DNA from: Ensifer adhaerens
GTDB taxonomy: Bacteria; Pseudomonadota; Alphaproteobacteria; Rhizobiales; Rhizobiaceae
NCBI RefSeq assembly: GCF_001270265.1
Contig: NZ_LGAP01000021.1
Coordinates: 1-64,000, forward strand
Direction: 5' to 3'
Length of the DNA stretch: 64,000 bases
Shown here: positions 34,580 to 43,969 of the stretch, in pieces
Numbering within the stretch: the stretch's first letter is position 1
Layout of the letters: the number at the start of each line of letters is the position of its first letter
The notes under the pieces: generated by a model
The model's input: the letters and a program-made list of their open reading frames with translations, nothing else
Database searches by the model: none
Told to the model about the DNA's origin: nothing
Translations under genes and position numbers: made by a program

Positions 34580-35051
34580 GACTTCTTTCTCACGGCCGCA
34601 GAAAGACGGAGGAAGCGTCGGCGCCCAGTTTGCTCATACGATGGGGTGAGGAGCCTACTACTTCTGGATTAGTGTGCCCCCACTCACGTATCTGCAGACT
34701 TTCGCATATAATTCGCCCGGCGCTAAGAGGGGTCTCTCAACCTCAGTCGGAATAAGGGTATGGGTCGGAAGGGCCGATGTGTTGCTTTGTGCCCATATGC
34801 AACCCAAGGTTAAGTCGACATTTCTCGGCTTCGAAGCATGGAACGGATGCGAACATATTTTGCAGGCGTGGAAAGACCGGAAGAAAAGCGGCCGCGATCG
34901 AGGTGGCTGCATATCTGGTGGGGAACACTATGCAGAGAAGCGACATCGGCAAAGACAGATCGCAGGTCGACAACCGATCGGCGGCCGCCATCGACGAGGC
35001 GTTGCGATATCCCATCCCTGGGTGCTGCGGCCGCTCGCCGCGGAGGTCGGC
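34580..35051. promoter_or_regulatory. Divergent promoter region between cyclase-like regulator and giant gene
   Basis: A 472-base gap. TATAAT occurs at 34707-34712 without a good -35. GGAGG-N5-ATG marks the 35052 start. The open frame of the giant gene runs back through this region to 34674, but the residues are not protein-like and match no family. No other gene is seen. Confidence 0.4.
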
Positions 35052-38000
35052 ATGAGCGACCTCGACACGGAATCGAAAACGGCCTGGATATCGCAGGGCT
35101 TCGAACGGCTGGTTGATCGCGTGCGCAAGGCGCCGGCCGATGTGCACTTCGATGTCCTGATCATCGGCAGCGGTTATGGCGGCTCCATCGCCGCGTCGAC
35201 CTTCGCCGGCCGCACGCATGAGGGCCGACCAATCTCCGTCGGCGTGCTCGAGCGCGGGCGGGAATATCTGCCGGGCTCGTTTCCGACAGGGCTCGGTGAA
35301 TTGCCGCGCCATATTCGGGGCGACAACAACAAAGAGGGGCTGATCGACATCAGAATTGGCGAGGAGGTCGTTGCCGTCGTTGCCAATGGTGTGGGCGGCG
35401 GTTCGTTGATCAATGCCGGGGTCATGGAAACGCCGCTACCAAGCGTGTTTCACGAGGGATGGCCGGCGGCACTCAAGGACCTCTCGGACTGGAAATCCTA
35501 TTTCGATCGTGCCCGCGATCTGCTCGGCAGCACCATCAAGGGCGCCCCCAACACCATCGCCGATCATGTCGATGGTGTGCCGCAAAAGTTTCGTTCGGTG
35601 CGCGCCATCGCGCCTGACGGCAATTTCCGGCCGGCTTCGATTACGGTCGCGATGAGCGACACCACCAGCTCGGGCAATGTGCGCCTGAACAAATGCGTGC
35701 GCTGCGGCGACTGCGCGACCGGCTGCAATGGTGGCGCGAAGAACTCGCTCGACGTCAATTTGCTTGTACGGGCGAATGAATACGACGCCGAAATCTTCAG
35801 CGGCGCAACGGTGCTCAGCATAGCCAGGGATGGAGATGCCGGGTGGATCATCAGAAGCGTTCACACCAACGCGAAACTACGCAAGCGCGACGCGGATCCG
35901 GTGCTGATAAGGGCACGCAAGGTCGTGCTCGCCGCCGGCACGCTGGGCTCGAGCGAAATTCTCATGCGGTCTCGGGGTGCAGGCCTGCGGTTGGCGGACA
36001 AGAACCTCGGCACGCGGTGCTCGACCAATGGCGACATGCTGGTTGCCGACTATGCCACCGGTGCTGACGTCAACACCGTCGCCGACGAAACCGTCAAGCC
36101 ATCGATCCGGGCCATAGGGCCGACGATCACCGGCGTGATCGACCTGCGTGCCTCCGCCGGTGTGATGATCGAGGAAATGTCGGTGCCGGCAGCCTTGCGC
36201 ATCGCCTTCGCCGAGGTTTTTGCCACGCTCAATACGCTGCACGGTCTTGCAAGATATGACGGTACCAGGCACCGGCAAGGGTTTCCGGATGACGATATCT
36301 ATGCGGTGCCGGCGGCGCGCATCGGGCGCTCGGCGCTTTATGCCGTCATGGCCGACGACGGCGCGGCGGGCAGGATCGAGCTCGACGGTGATCCAGTTGA
36401 TGTCGGTCGCGATGGCATTGCCCGGATCCGCTGGGACAAGCTGCAAAACCTGCCCATCTTCGACCAGGAGGTCGAGGCGCTCGCCGCACTGACAAGGAAC
36501 TCAGGCGGTCGCCTCATTCCCAATCCGGTCTGGAAGCTGTTGCCGGCCGACCTGGCCTGGCTGCTTAAGGATCAGCGCGGACCATTGGCAACCGTTCATC
36601 CACTTGGCGGCTGCGCGATGGCCGATACCGGCACGGATGGCGTGGTCGACCATCTTGGCCGCGTGTTCACATCGACGGATTCCGATGCGGTGCATGACGG
36701 TCTGGTTGTCCTTGACGGGTCGATTGTTCCGACGGCGCTTGCGACGAACCCTGCGCTGACGATTGCAGCGATTGCGCTGCGTGCTGCCGAGGCGCTGGCG
36801 GCCGAATGGGATTATGCAGCGGCCGAAACCCGGCCTGTCGGCGTACCGCTGGTGCGGCCCGTCTTTCGCAGCACCGATATCGCCGCGCGAGCGCAGTCGA
36901 GCGAGGTGGAGATCATCGAACGGCTCGTCGGCCCCGTTTGCCTGACGCCGAAGGGTGGGGTCGAGGAAACCCGGATCGTCGAGCTGACCATGCGGTTCAC
37001 ACCCACGACGCTCGGTCAGTTGACGCCGAACAATGGCAGCCATCCGATCATTCGTGTCGCGACCGAAGTGCCGGACCGCGCCATCCGGAGCCAGATCCGG
37101 ATTTTCCCCAGGGAGGTATGGGAAACGCTCGAAAGGACCTGGCTGCCTTTGCATGTGAAGGAGCAAAAGCTCGATGCAGCCGTCGAATTCAGCGCGCCGA
37201 TCTCCGGCAGCCTGCGGATCTTCGAGCGGCAGCAGAGTTCCGTGCTCGGGCGCGTGTGGCGCGCCGGCAAGGCCTGGACGTTGAACCGGGGTCTTCGCGA
37301 CAGCTATCAGGCTCTCGTCGACCGTGATGGCGGACCCGGCATCTGGTCGCGGGTCAAATCGGCCTTTTCGATCGCCAGCCGCTCTGGCGAGATCAGGGCG
37401 CTGCGCTATGATCTGACCATTGGACCGCCGGACGTCGGCGGCAAGATCGCGCTTGCCGGCAACCGGATCGTCGGCACCAAGACCTTTACCTATGAGAGGC
37501 GCTGCAATCCATGGCGCCAGCTCATGGAGGTGACGCTCGACAGGTTTCCCGGGCTGAGCCCCGACGGCGGCGAGCGCGTGCTGAAACTCGATGCCGGCTA
37601 TCTCGCGCGGATCGGCGTGCCGTTGTTCCGGATCGTCAATCAACGCGATGGCGCCAACACTATCGGCGAACTGCTGATGTTCTTCGGCTTCGTGACGCGG
37701 CTTCTGCTTGGTATGCACATCTGGAGTTTCCGTGCTCCTGACCAGGACAGGCGGCCACGGGAGGCAATCGTCAACCGTTTACCGCCGAGCACGCTCAGCC
37801 TGCCCGGCGGTGCATCGATTACGGCCGAACTGCATCGCATCGCAATTGCCCCCGAACGACCGGATGGCGGAGGCAACGACATTCCCGGCGAAGTGCGGCT
37901 GACGCGCTACCGCCATCCCAACACCAAAAAGCGCCCACTGGTGATGTTCCACGGCTATAGCGCCAGCGGCACGACCTTTGCCCACCATGCGGTCAATCCC

Positions 38001-40841
38001 AATTTCGCCAGCCATTTCTGGTGCACGGGCCGTGACATATGGATCGCTGATCTCAGAACCAGTGCCGGCCAGCCGACGGCGACGGAAGCCTGGAGCTTCG
38101 ACCAGATCGGCAATGTCGACGTACCGGCAGCGCTGAAGGCAGTGGCGGCGACGTCGCTGGACGGGACGGTCGATGTGATCGCCCATTGCATGGGTACCGT
38201 CGTGTTCAGCATCGCGGTGCTGAACGGCCATGCCGCCGGGCTCGTCAATCGTGCAGTGTTCACGCAGGTTGGCCCGCTCGTGGTCTTTGCGCCGGCCAAC
38301 ATCTTTCGCGCCTATGTCGTGCGCTATCTCATCGATTTCCTGCCGGACAGCTACAGTTTCCACCCGAAGGACCCGACCCTGGCCGATGATCTTCTCGACC
38401 GGCTGCTGTCGACGCTGCCCTATCCGGTCGAGGAGTTCGACGTCGAGAATCCGCTGTGGCCAACGAAGCGAACGCCTTGGACGCGCACGCGGCATCGCAT
38501 GGACGCGCTTTACGGGCGCGACTTCAACGTGCGCAACATGGAGCCGGAGATGCTGCGCCATATCGACGAGCACTTCGGTCCGCTGAGCCTGTCGACGGTG
38601 TCGTCGACCCTGCATTTCGTGCGTTACTCAACGATGACGGACTTTCACGGGCGCAACCGTCTGGTGTCGCGCCAGAACCTGGAAAAGCACTGGTCGTTCC
38701 CGACCTTCAGCGTGCATGGGGCAGAAAACGGCCTGTCGCATGTGTCGACCGTCGATCGCATGCGGCAGATTTTTGGAGATGCCGGGCGGATCTATACCCC
38801 GCCATTCGTCAATCCGGGCGCCGGCCATCAGGATGCTCTGGTCGGAACGACGCGTCACGCGACCCTGCAGCAGATCCAGCAGTTTCTCGACGCCGACATT
38901 CCTGCGGGTGCAGTCAAGGCCGACAGTGAAAAAGTGGTCTATCCGCCCTGGATCGGCCCGATCCTCACCGAAGAGCGCCCAAAGACCCCGGCATTGGTTA
39001 TCCGCCTTGGTTCGGCGCCCTCGCATCGGGCAACCGAAGCCGCTTTACTCCTGCGCATCCGGCTGGTCGATGATCGTATCTGCCGGCCGGATGATCCGGC
39101 GCTGCCCTGGGATACCGGGTATCTCATGGAACACCTGGTAGCCTATGCTTCCAAGGCGCTTGAAGACGATGGCTGGGATGCATTCGAAGTCCCGCTGCCG
39201 GCCCGCATGCCGGGCAACGGCGGTGCAGATCGCAGCAATGCCCTTTTGGTCCTGCTGGTCTATGACGAGGATGCCGCGCTGGCTGCGCCTGACCTGGAGC
39301 ACGAGGAGCCTCCGCCGCCGCTCGAACCCGTCGCGGCACCACCGCCTGTGATCGTGTTCCGCGAGACTGCGGCTCCCCTTGACCCGACGGGTGACGTTGG
39401 GCCAACCGGTGATGTTGGAGGAGGTCTGTCGCTGCCGACCTTTGACTTTGACAGGGACTTGGCACAGCCCGGTCGTGTCGCGCGAGGGCCTGCCTACGGC
39501 TATTTCGTTGCCGATATCGGGCAGAAACGGATGCGACGGCTGGATCCGACAGGGGCCGGCAATGCCTCACGCGGGCAGGCGGTCGCATTCGCCTTCAGCC
39601 GGTTTGAAAAGATGGCCGCTGCCGTGGCGCGCGCAATCGCCTTTCCGCCTCCGAATGCAAGGCGCCAGGGCGTCAAGCAGACGGCGCGTCCGCCGGTTGT
39701 CGAACAGGATTTTGCCCTCCGGGATGGCATCATCCCCTATAATCCGCCGGTACAGCCGCCCCTGGAGCCGACATCGGACGGCACCAGTTTTACGCTCTCT
39801 TCGTGCCAGTATCCGGCCGGCTTTCTCGACGAGGCGGTCGCCTACCATTCCTATGGCCGCATCGGCTCGCGGCTGGAGGCCAAAGCCGGGATCACGCCAC
39901 GCTTCGCGCTCTTCGTCGGCGATCAGGTCTATGTCGACCCGACTGCGGGGCTTTATGATCCGACACGACGGGACGATCGTTACCGCCTGCCCTATGAAGC
40001 CTGGCTCAGCCAGGACAGTGTGCGCAACGTGCTCAGGCAGATTCCGTCCTTCATGCTGCTTGACGACCATGAGATCGACGACAATTGGGAGCCGATCGCC
40101 GAGCCCGACGACTGTGTCAATGCCGAAAAGGCGACGCGCGGTATCGACGCCTACTGGAAGTATCAGCGCGGCATGCATGCCAAGCTTGAGATGTTCGATT
40201 TCGACGGCTTCCATTTTTTCATGCTCGACACGCGGACGCAGCGAACGCACCGCAAGGTCGGCGACGGCCTAAAGTCGGCGGCGATGATCGCACCGGCGAC
40301 GATGGAGAGTTTGAAGCAATGGCTGCTGCTGGCGCCGGCGCCGAAATTCGTCGTGTCACCGGTGATGTTGCTGCCACGGCACCGGCGTGCCATCCAGCGC
40401 GACAGCAGCCTCTCCTGGACGAACCTGAGCGCGCTGCATTCCGACGGTTGGGACGGCTATCCCAACACGCTTCGCGAGGTGCTTGCCTACATCGCCGAGA
40501 ACCGGATCGAGCATGTGGTGTTTCTCTCGGGCGACGAACACCGGGCCTGCGTCGCGACGGTCGATCTTTGCGATGAGGATGGCTCCGTCACCCGTCTCCA
40601 CTCGATCCACACGGCGGCGATGTTTGCGCCCTATCCCTTCGCCAACGGCATCGACGAGGAGATCGTCGACAGCGAGACAATCGAAATCCGGCATGGCGCC
40701 AGGAAATACCGCTGCGTCGTCAATGCAGCGCGCCCGGCGCCGGGAGACGGCGCGACGTTCTTCCATGTCCGTCCGGCGGGAACCGGCTGGGAGTTGGATT
40801 GCGAGTTCGGCGATGGCGCGGTGCAGACGCTGACGATCTGA
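35052..40841 (+). CDS. Giant three-enzyme fusion: GMC oxidoreductase, alpha/beta hydrolase, PhoD-like phosphatase
   Basis: A 1929-residue protein with three enzyme modules. Residues 30-580 are a cholesterol-oxidase-like GMC flavoenzyme: FAD motif GSGYGG (39-44), GVGGGSLINAG, and the active-site HPLGGCAM. It includes Cys215, 218, 221 and 225 in CVRCGDCATGC, an iron-sulfur-like cluster. About 940-1290 form an alpha/beta hydrolase (FHGYSASG) whose nucleophile elbow reads AHCMG, giving Cys1046 in place of Ser, with candidate His1259 in PGAGHQD. About 1575-1929 are a PhoD-type metallophosphatase: LSSCQYP, FVGDQVYVDPT, LLDDHEIDDNW and LSGDEHRA. A Pro-rich linker (about 1415-1450) precedes it. No signal peptide. 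ATG 35052 has GGAGG-N5. Sterol, lipid or similar hydrophobic substrate is plausible but unproven. Confidence 0.85.
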   Translation: MSDLDTESKTAWISQGFERLVDRVRKAPADVHFDVLIIGSGYGGSIAASTFAGRTHEGRPISVGVLERGREYLPGSFPTGLGELPRHIRGDNNKEGLIDIRIGEEVVAVVANGVGGGSLINAGVMETPLPSVFHEGWPAALKDLSDWKSYFDRARDLLGSTIKGAPNTIADHVDGVPQKFRSVRAIAPDGNFRPASITVAMSDTTSSGNVRLNKCVRCGDCATGCNGGAKNSLDVNLLVRANEYDAEIFSGATVLSIARDGDAGWIIRSVHTNAKLRKRDADPVLIRARKVVLAAGTLGSSEILMRSRGAGLRLADKNLGTRCSTNGDMLVADYATGADVNTVADETVKPSIRAIGPTITGVIDLRASAGVMIEEMSVPAALRIAFAEVFATLNTLHGLARYDGTRHRQGFPDDDIYAVPAARIGRSALYAVMADDGAAGRIELDGDPVDVGRDGIARIRWDKLQNLPIFDQEVEALAALTRNSGGRLIPNPVWKLLPADLAWLLKDQRGPLATVHPLGGCAMADTGTDGVVDHLGRVFTSTDSDAVHDGLVVLDGSIVPTALATNPALTIAAIALRAAEALAAEWDYAAAETRPVGVPLVRPVFRSTDIAARAQSSEVEIIERLVGPVCLTPKGGVEETRIVELTMRFTPTTLGQLTPNNGSHPIIRVATEVPDRAIRSQIRIFPREVWETLERTWLPLHVKEQKLDAAVEFSAPISGSLRIFERQQSSVLGRVWRAGKAWTLNRGLRDSYQALVDRDGGPGIWSRVKSAFSIASRSGEIRALRYDLTIGPPDVGGKIALAGNRIVGTKTFTYERRCNPWRQLMEVTLDRFPGLSPDGGERVLKLDAGYLARIGVPLFRIVNQRDGANTIGELLMFFGFVTRLLLGMHIWSFRAPDQDRRPREAIVNRLPPSTLSLPGGASITAELHRIAIAPERPDGGGNDIPGEVRLTRYRHPNTKKRPLVMFHGYSASGTTFAHHAVNPNFASHFWCTGRDIWIADLRTSAGQPTATEAWSFDQIGNVDVPAALKAVAATSLDGTVDVIAHCMGTVVFSIAVLNGHAAGLVNRAVFTQVGPLVVFAPANIFRAYVVRYLIDFLPDSYSFHPKDPTLADDLLDRLLSTLPYPVEEFDVENPLWPTKRTPWTRTRHRMDALYGRDFNVRNMEPEMLRHIDEHFGPLSLSTVSSTLHFVRYSTMTDFHGRNRLVSRQNLEKHWSFPTFSVHGAENGLSHVSTVDRMRQIFGDAGRIYTPPFVNPGAGHQDALVGTTRHATLQQIQQFLDADIPAGAVKADSEKVVYPPWIGPILTEERPKTPALVIRLGSAPSHRATEAALLLRIRLVDDRICRPDDPALPWDTGYLMEHLVAYASKALEDDGWDAFEVPLPARMPGNGGADRSNALLVLLVYDEDAALAAPDLEHEEPPPPLEPVAAPPPVIVFRETAAPLDPTGDVGPTGDVGGGLSLPTFDFDRDLAQPGRVARGPAYGYFVADIGQKRMRRLDPTGAGNASRGQAVAFAFSRFEKMAAAVARAIAFPPPNARRQGVKQTARPPVVEQDFALRDGIIPYNPPVQPPLEPTSDGTSFTLSSCQYPAGFLDEAVAYHSYGRIGSRLEAKAGITPRFALFVGDQVYVDPTAGLYDPTRRDDRYRLPYEAWLSQDSVRNVLRQIPSFMLLDDHEIDDNWEPIAEPDDCVNAEKATRGIDAYWKYQRGMHAKLEMFDFDGFHFFMLDTRTQRTHRKVGDGLKSAAMIAPATMESLKQWLLLAPAPKFVVSPVMLLPRHRRAIQRDSSLSWTNLSALHSDGWDGYPNTLREVLAYIAENRIEHVVFLSGDEHRACVATVDLCDEDGSVTRLHSIHTAAMFAPYPFANGIDEEIVDSETIEIRHGARKYRCVVNAARPAPGDGATFFHVRPAGTGWELDCEFGDGAVQTLTI

Positions 40842-40872
40842 TGGACCACCAAACGGGTTCGGGCGAGATGGC

Positions 40873-41781
40873 TCAGCGATACCCCGCCGCATCCGCGGGC
40901 TTGTCCTGCTCCATCACCTCGCGCATGTAGCGCCAGCAATCGGGGCGCGAGCCGTCGATGTCGGTGAAGCCGTATTCCTGGGCAAGGCCGCCGCTCGACA
41001 GCGACTGCCCGTTCCACCGCGCCTTTTGCGGGTCCGCGGCTAGCGCCGCGATGGCGCGGCCGACGAAGCGCGGGCTTTCGGAAATGACGAAATGCGGCTG
41101 GATCTTCGTTGCTTCCTGCCAGGTCTCTTCCTTCGCCTGAAAATGCTCCAGCATCATCTCCGATCGCATCCAGCCAGGCGTAATCGAGACGGCCGTGGCG
41201 CCGTACGGCTCCAGGTCCTTGGCGTGCGCCCAGGCCATGCGATTGGCCGCGACCTTGGCGAGGTCGTAGAACGGCGAGAGCCGATAATGCTCGGCATTGT
41301 ACTCGGCCGTACCGTCCGTCACCTCGACAAGCAGCCCACCGCGATTTTCGATCATCAGGGGCAGGGCGTGATGGGCGGTGATGAGGTGCGTGTCGATCGC
41401 CAGGCGAAGCAGCTTCAAACCGTTGTCGAGATCGTGGTCCCATACCGGCTTGTTCCATTCGAACAGGTTTTCGCCGCCCCAGACGTCGTTGACGAGAATG
41501 TCGAGCCGACCCTGCTCCCGGCGGATGCGTTCAACGAGAGCCTTCACCTGCGCGGACTGCAGATGATCGACCTGCACCGCGATGCCTTGACCGCCGAGTT
41601 CGCTGACGAGTTCCGCCGTTTCCTCGATCGTTTCGGGGCGCTTGTATTCCGATTGCTGGCTTTTCGTGGTGCGGCCGGTGACATAGACGGTGGCACCCGC
41701 CGCACCGAGTTCGGCGGCGATGCCGCGTCCGCCGCCGCGGGTGGCGCCTGCGACCAATGCAATTTTTCCCCTAAGCGTCAT
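40873..41781 (-). CDS. Short-chain dehydrogenase/reductase
   Basis: A 302-residue SDR with the nucleotide motif GATRGGGRGIA (12-22), an extra Gly-rich run compared with the usual TGxxxGIG, the NDVWGG segment in place of NNAG (about 97-102), and FYDLAKVAANR as the YxxxK active site. Larger than classical SDRs, with an extended C-terminus (residues 230-302). Divergent from a TetR-type gene 89 bases away that probably controls it. Convergent with the giant fusion gene (31-base gap). Substrate unknown. Confidence 0.88.
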   Translation of the reverse strand: MTLRGKIALVAGATRGGGRGIAAELGAAGATVYVTGRTTKSQQSEYKRPETIEETAELVSELGGQGIAVQVDHLQSAQVKALVERIRREQGRLDILVNDVWGGENLFEWNKPVWDHDLDNGLKLLRLAIDTHLITAHHALPLMIENRGGLLVEVTDGTAEYNAEHYRLSPFYDLAKVAANRMAWAHAKDLEPYGATAVSITPGWMRSEMMLEHFQAKEETWQEATKIQPHFVISESPRFVGRAIAALAADPQKARWNGQSLSSGGLAQEYGFTDIDGSRPDCWRYMREVMEQDKPADAAGYR

Positions 41782-41836
41782 ATTTTCCTCCTTTGGCGAT
41801 CAAAGCCATCTGGCCATGGCTGCGGCAATAGAATAT

Positions 41837-41856
41837 ATAAACGATTATTCGGTTAT
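41837..41856. promoter_or_regulatory. Candidate operator between SDR and TetR genes
   Basis: ATAAACG-ATTATT-CGGTTAT is a 7-6-7 inverted repeat with one mismatch, in the only A/T-rich part of the 89-base divergent gap. Position and size fit a TetR-family operator controlling both genes. Confidence 0.45.
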
Positions 41857-41870
41857 TAATGAGAGTCAAG

Positions 41871-42455
41871 ATGCCACGTCCCAAAACGATGCCTGATGAA
41901 GACGTATTGGCCGCCGCACTGGCAATCATGCATGCGAGCGGGCCGGAGGGCCTGACCTTTGCCGCCCTTGCCACGGGCACGGGGCTTTCGGCCTCCACCC
42001 TGGTCCAGCGGTTCGAGAACAAGCAGAAGCTCGTTCAGCGCGCACTTCTGCAGGCCTGGGACGGGCTCGACCGCTTGACCGCCGAGCTGTCGGCAACCCT
42101 GCCGAAGACACCGGACGGCGCCGTCGATCTGCTCGTCGGACTGTTAGGCGACTATGGCGGCATCGAAACCTATGCCGACGGCCTTCGGATCCTGCGCGAG
42201 GATTTGCGCGACCCTGCGCTTCGCGCCCGAGGTGCGATGTGGCGCGATGTGCTTTCCCAGGCGTTGGACGAGTGCTTCGCTGGCCCGTCGGCGCCGGTGC
42301 CCGGCATCGGTCTCCTGATGGCGTCCCACTGGCAGGGGGCCTTGCTTTGGTGGAGTTTCGACCCGCAGACCCCGGTTGCCGATTTCGTCAAGCAGAGCTT
42401 GCGTCGGTTTGTGTCAGTCCTTGCCACAGGCGCATCGGCCCCACACGCATCGTGA
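41871..42455 (+). CDS. TetR family transcriptional regulator
   Basis: A 194-residue regulator. The N-terminal helix-turn-helix is recognisable (VLAAALAIMHASGPEGLTFAAL, then TGLSASTLVQRFENKQKL), with QRF in place of the usual HYF. The C-terminal part includes SHWQGALLWWSFDP, as in TetR_C-type ligand domains. ATG 41871 follows GAGAGTCAAG; the ATG at 41859 has no site. Divergent from the SDR gene, which it most likely represses. Confidence 0.85.
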   Translation: MPRPKTMPDEDVLAAALAIMHASGPEGLTFAALATGTGLSASTLVQRFENKQKLVQRALLQAWDGLDRLTAELSATLPKTPDGAVDLLVGLLGDYGGIETYADGLRILREDLRDPALRARGAMWRDVLSQALDECFAGPSAPVPGIGLLMASHWQGALLWWSFDPQTPVADFVKQSLRRFVSVLATGASAPHAS

Positions 42456-42564
42456 AGCCTTTGCGCGACTGAGCCACAACGGGGCCGGTCACCCGGCTTC
42501 AAATCCCCGTGACATTGTTCGCGGGGCCATGACGTGGCCGCCCATTCACCCTAGATCGGAATGC

Positions 42565-43587
42565 ATGATCAGGTTTGCTGCTGCATTTTTCTCTCTGCTG
42601 GTGATGTGCTCCTTGGCCGTCGCGCAGGATCGGCCATCGCTTTCGGCGTTGTTGGACGGACTTGCGGCGCGCGACGACCTCGGGCCATTGAAAACGGTGA
42701 TTGTCGCCAGGGCCGGCTCTGTCGTTGCAGAACGCGGCTACCAGGGCAACCGCCCGACGGATACCACCAATATCAAGTCGGCCTCCAAATCGATCGTATC
42801 GACCCTGGTCGGCATCGCGATCGGCAAGGGCTTATTGGAAGGGCCGGACCAGAAGATCGCTCCGATCCTCAAGGCGGAGCTGCCGGCTTCGCCGGATCCG
42901 CGGCTTGAGGACATCACCATCGGCCATCTGCTGTCGATGCAGGCGGGTCTTGGGCGGATGTCCGGCCCCAATTACGGACGTTGGGTGTCCAGCCGCAACT
43001 GGGTTCGTTCCGCCCTGGCGCAGCCATTCGACGATGATCCGGGTGGGCCGATGCTCTATTCGACCGCGTCCACCCATCTGCTCTCCGCAATCCTGACCAA
43101 GGTCAGCGGCAAGTCGACACTTGCCTTGGCCCGCGAATGGCTCGGTCCGATCAAGGGCTTTCGCATCGATGCCTGGGACCGCGATCCCCAGGGCATCTAC
43201 CTCGGCGGCAACCAGATGGCGATGAGTGCACGATCGTTGCTTGCCTTCGGCGAGACATACCGTAACGGCGGCAAAACCGCCGATGGTCGACAGGTGGTGC
43301 CGGCGCAGTGGATTGCGCTTTCCTGGCAACCGCGCACCAATTCGCGGTTCTCCGGCGACATCTACGGCTACGGCTGGTTTCAGCGCCAGATCGCCGGCGA
43401 GACCGTGCATTTCGCCTGGGGCTATGGCGGTCAGATGCTCTATATCGTTCCGGCGCTTGACCTCACCGTTGTGATGACCTCGCAGGAGAGCGGCCCGTCG
43501 GCACGCACCGGCTATCGCGATGCGCTGCATCTGCTGCTCGGCAACATCATCGACACGGTCAAGGCGGCGCCACGTCTCGGCGAATAA
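42565..43587 (+). CDS. Periplasmic serine hydrolase, beta-lactamase class C fold
   Basis: A 340-residue protein with a Sec signal peptide (MIRFAAAFFSLLVMCSLAVAQ). The S12/class C fold is indicated by SASK (SxxK nucleophile, about residue 73) in NIKSASKSIVSTLVG, YSTAS in the YxN position, and HFAWGYGGQ near the C-terminus, where these esterases carry HxG instead of KTG. Such enzymes are usually esterases or peptidases rather than true beta-lactamases. ATG 42565 is chosen for the signal peptide; the frame is open further upstream. Confidence 0.85.
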   Translation: MIRFAAAFFSLLVMCSLAVAQDRPSLSALLDGLAARDDLGPLKTVIVARAGSVVAERGYQGNRPTDTTNIKSASKSIVSTLVGIAIGKGLLEGPDQKIAPILKAELPASPDPRLEDITIGHLLSMQAGLGRMSGPNYGRWVSSRNWVRSALAQPFDDDPGGPMLYSTASTHLLSAILTKVSGKSTLALAREWLGPIKGFRIDAWDRDPQGIYLGGNQMAMSARSLLAFGETYRNGGKTADGRQVVPAQWIALSWQPRTNSRFSGDIYGYGWFQRQIAGETVHFAWGYGGQMLYIVPALDLTVVMTSQESGPSARTGYRDALHLLLGNIIDTVKAAPRLGE

Positions 43588-43969
43588 TGGTGCGGCCAAG
43601 ATCCGCCGGTTGTTGAACGCCGTTTGGGCTCGGGTTCGCGGCCGCTGTCGGGCCGTTGCTGCTGTGCAACACCCATTGTCAAAACACACGGTCCGTGTGC
43701 ATCGACAGGGCGCCTGTCGCGGCCCTGATAGGTAAAAACGACAGGAAATCAATGCGAAATGCCTTCTCCGGGCAATCGCCGACCGGCGGCAAAGTTCCCA
43801 TTGCCGTGGCATTGCAGCACCGTGCCACTTCGCCTATCAAACATGAGTAACATATTCAACATAAGTGGCGTGGAGCGATATCGGCCGATGGCCATTCGAC
43901 CTGCGCGCAATGCGGCGGTCCCTGTACGCGGCGCGCCGCTGCCATGGACAATGAAGAGGCGGCAGTCTG
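43588..43969. promoter_or_regulatory. Control region before the fecI-like gene, with candidate iron-responsive operator
   Basis: A 380-base gap. TGA-GTAACATAT-TCA at 43844-43858 fits the TGA-N9-TCA iron-responsive operator of rhizobial RirA. It lies 112 bases before the sigma-factor start. The pattern has only six fixed bases and is common by chance, so the call rests on context. No gene is seen. Confidence 0.4.

Noticed and set aside
34674-35051. 126-codon N-terminal extension of the giant fusion protein
   Set aside because: Residues are not protein-like, and GGAGG-N5-ATG at 35052 marks a better start right before the flavin domain.
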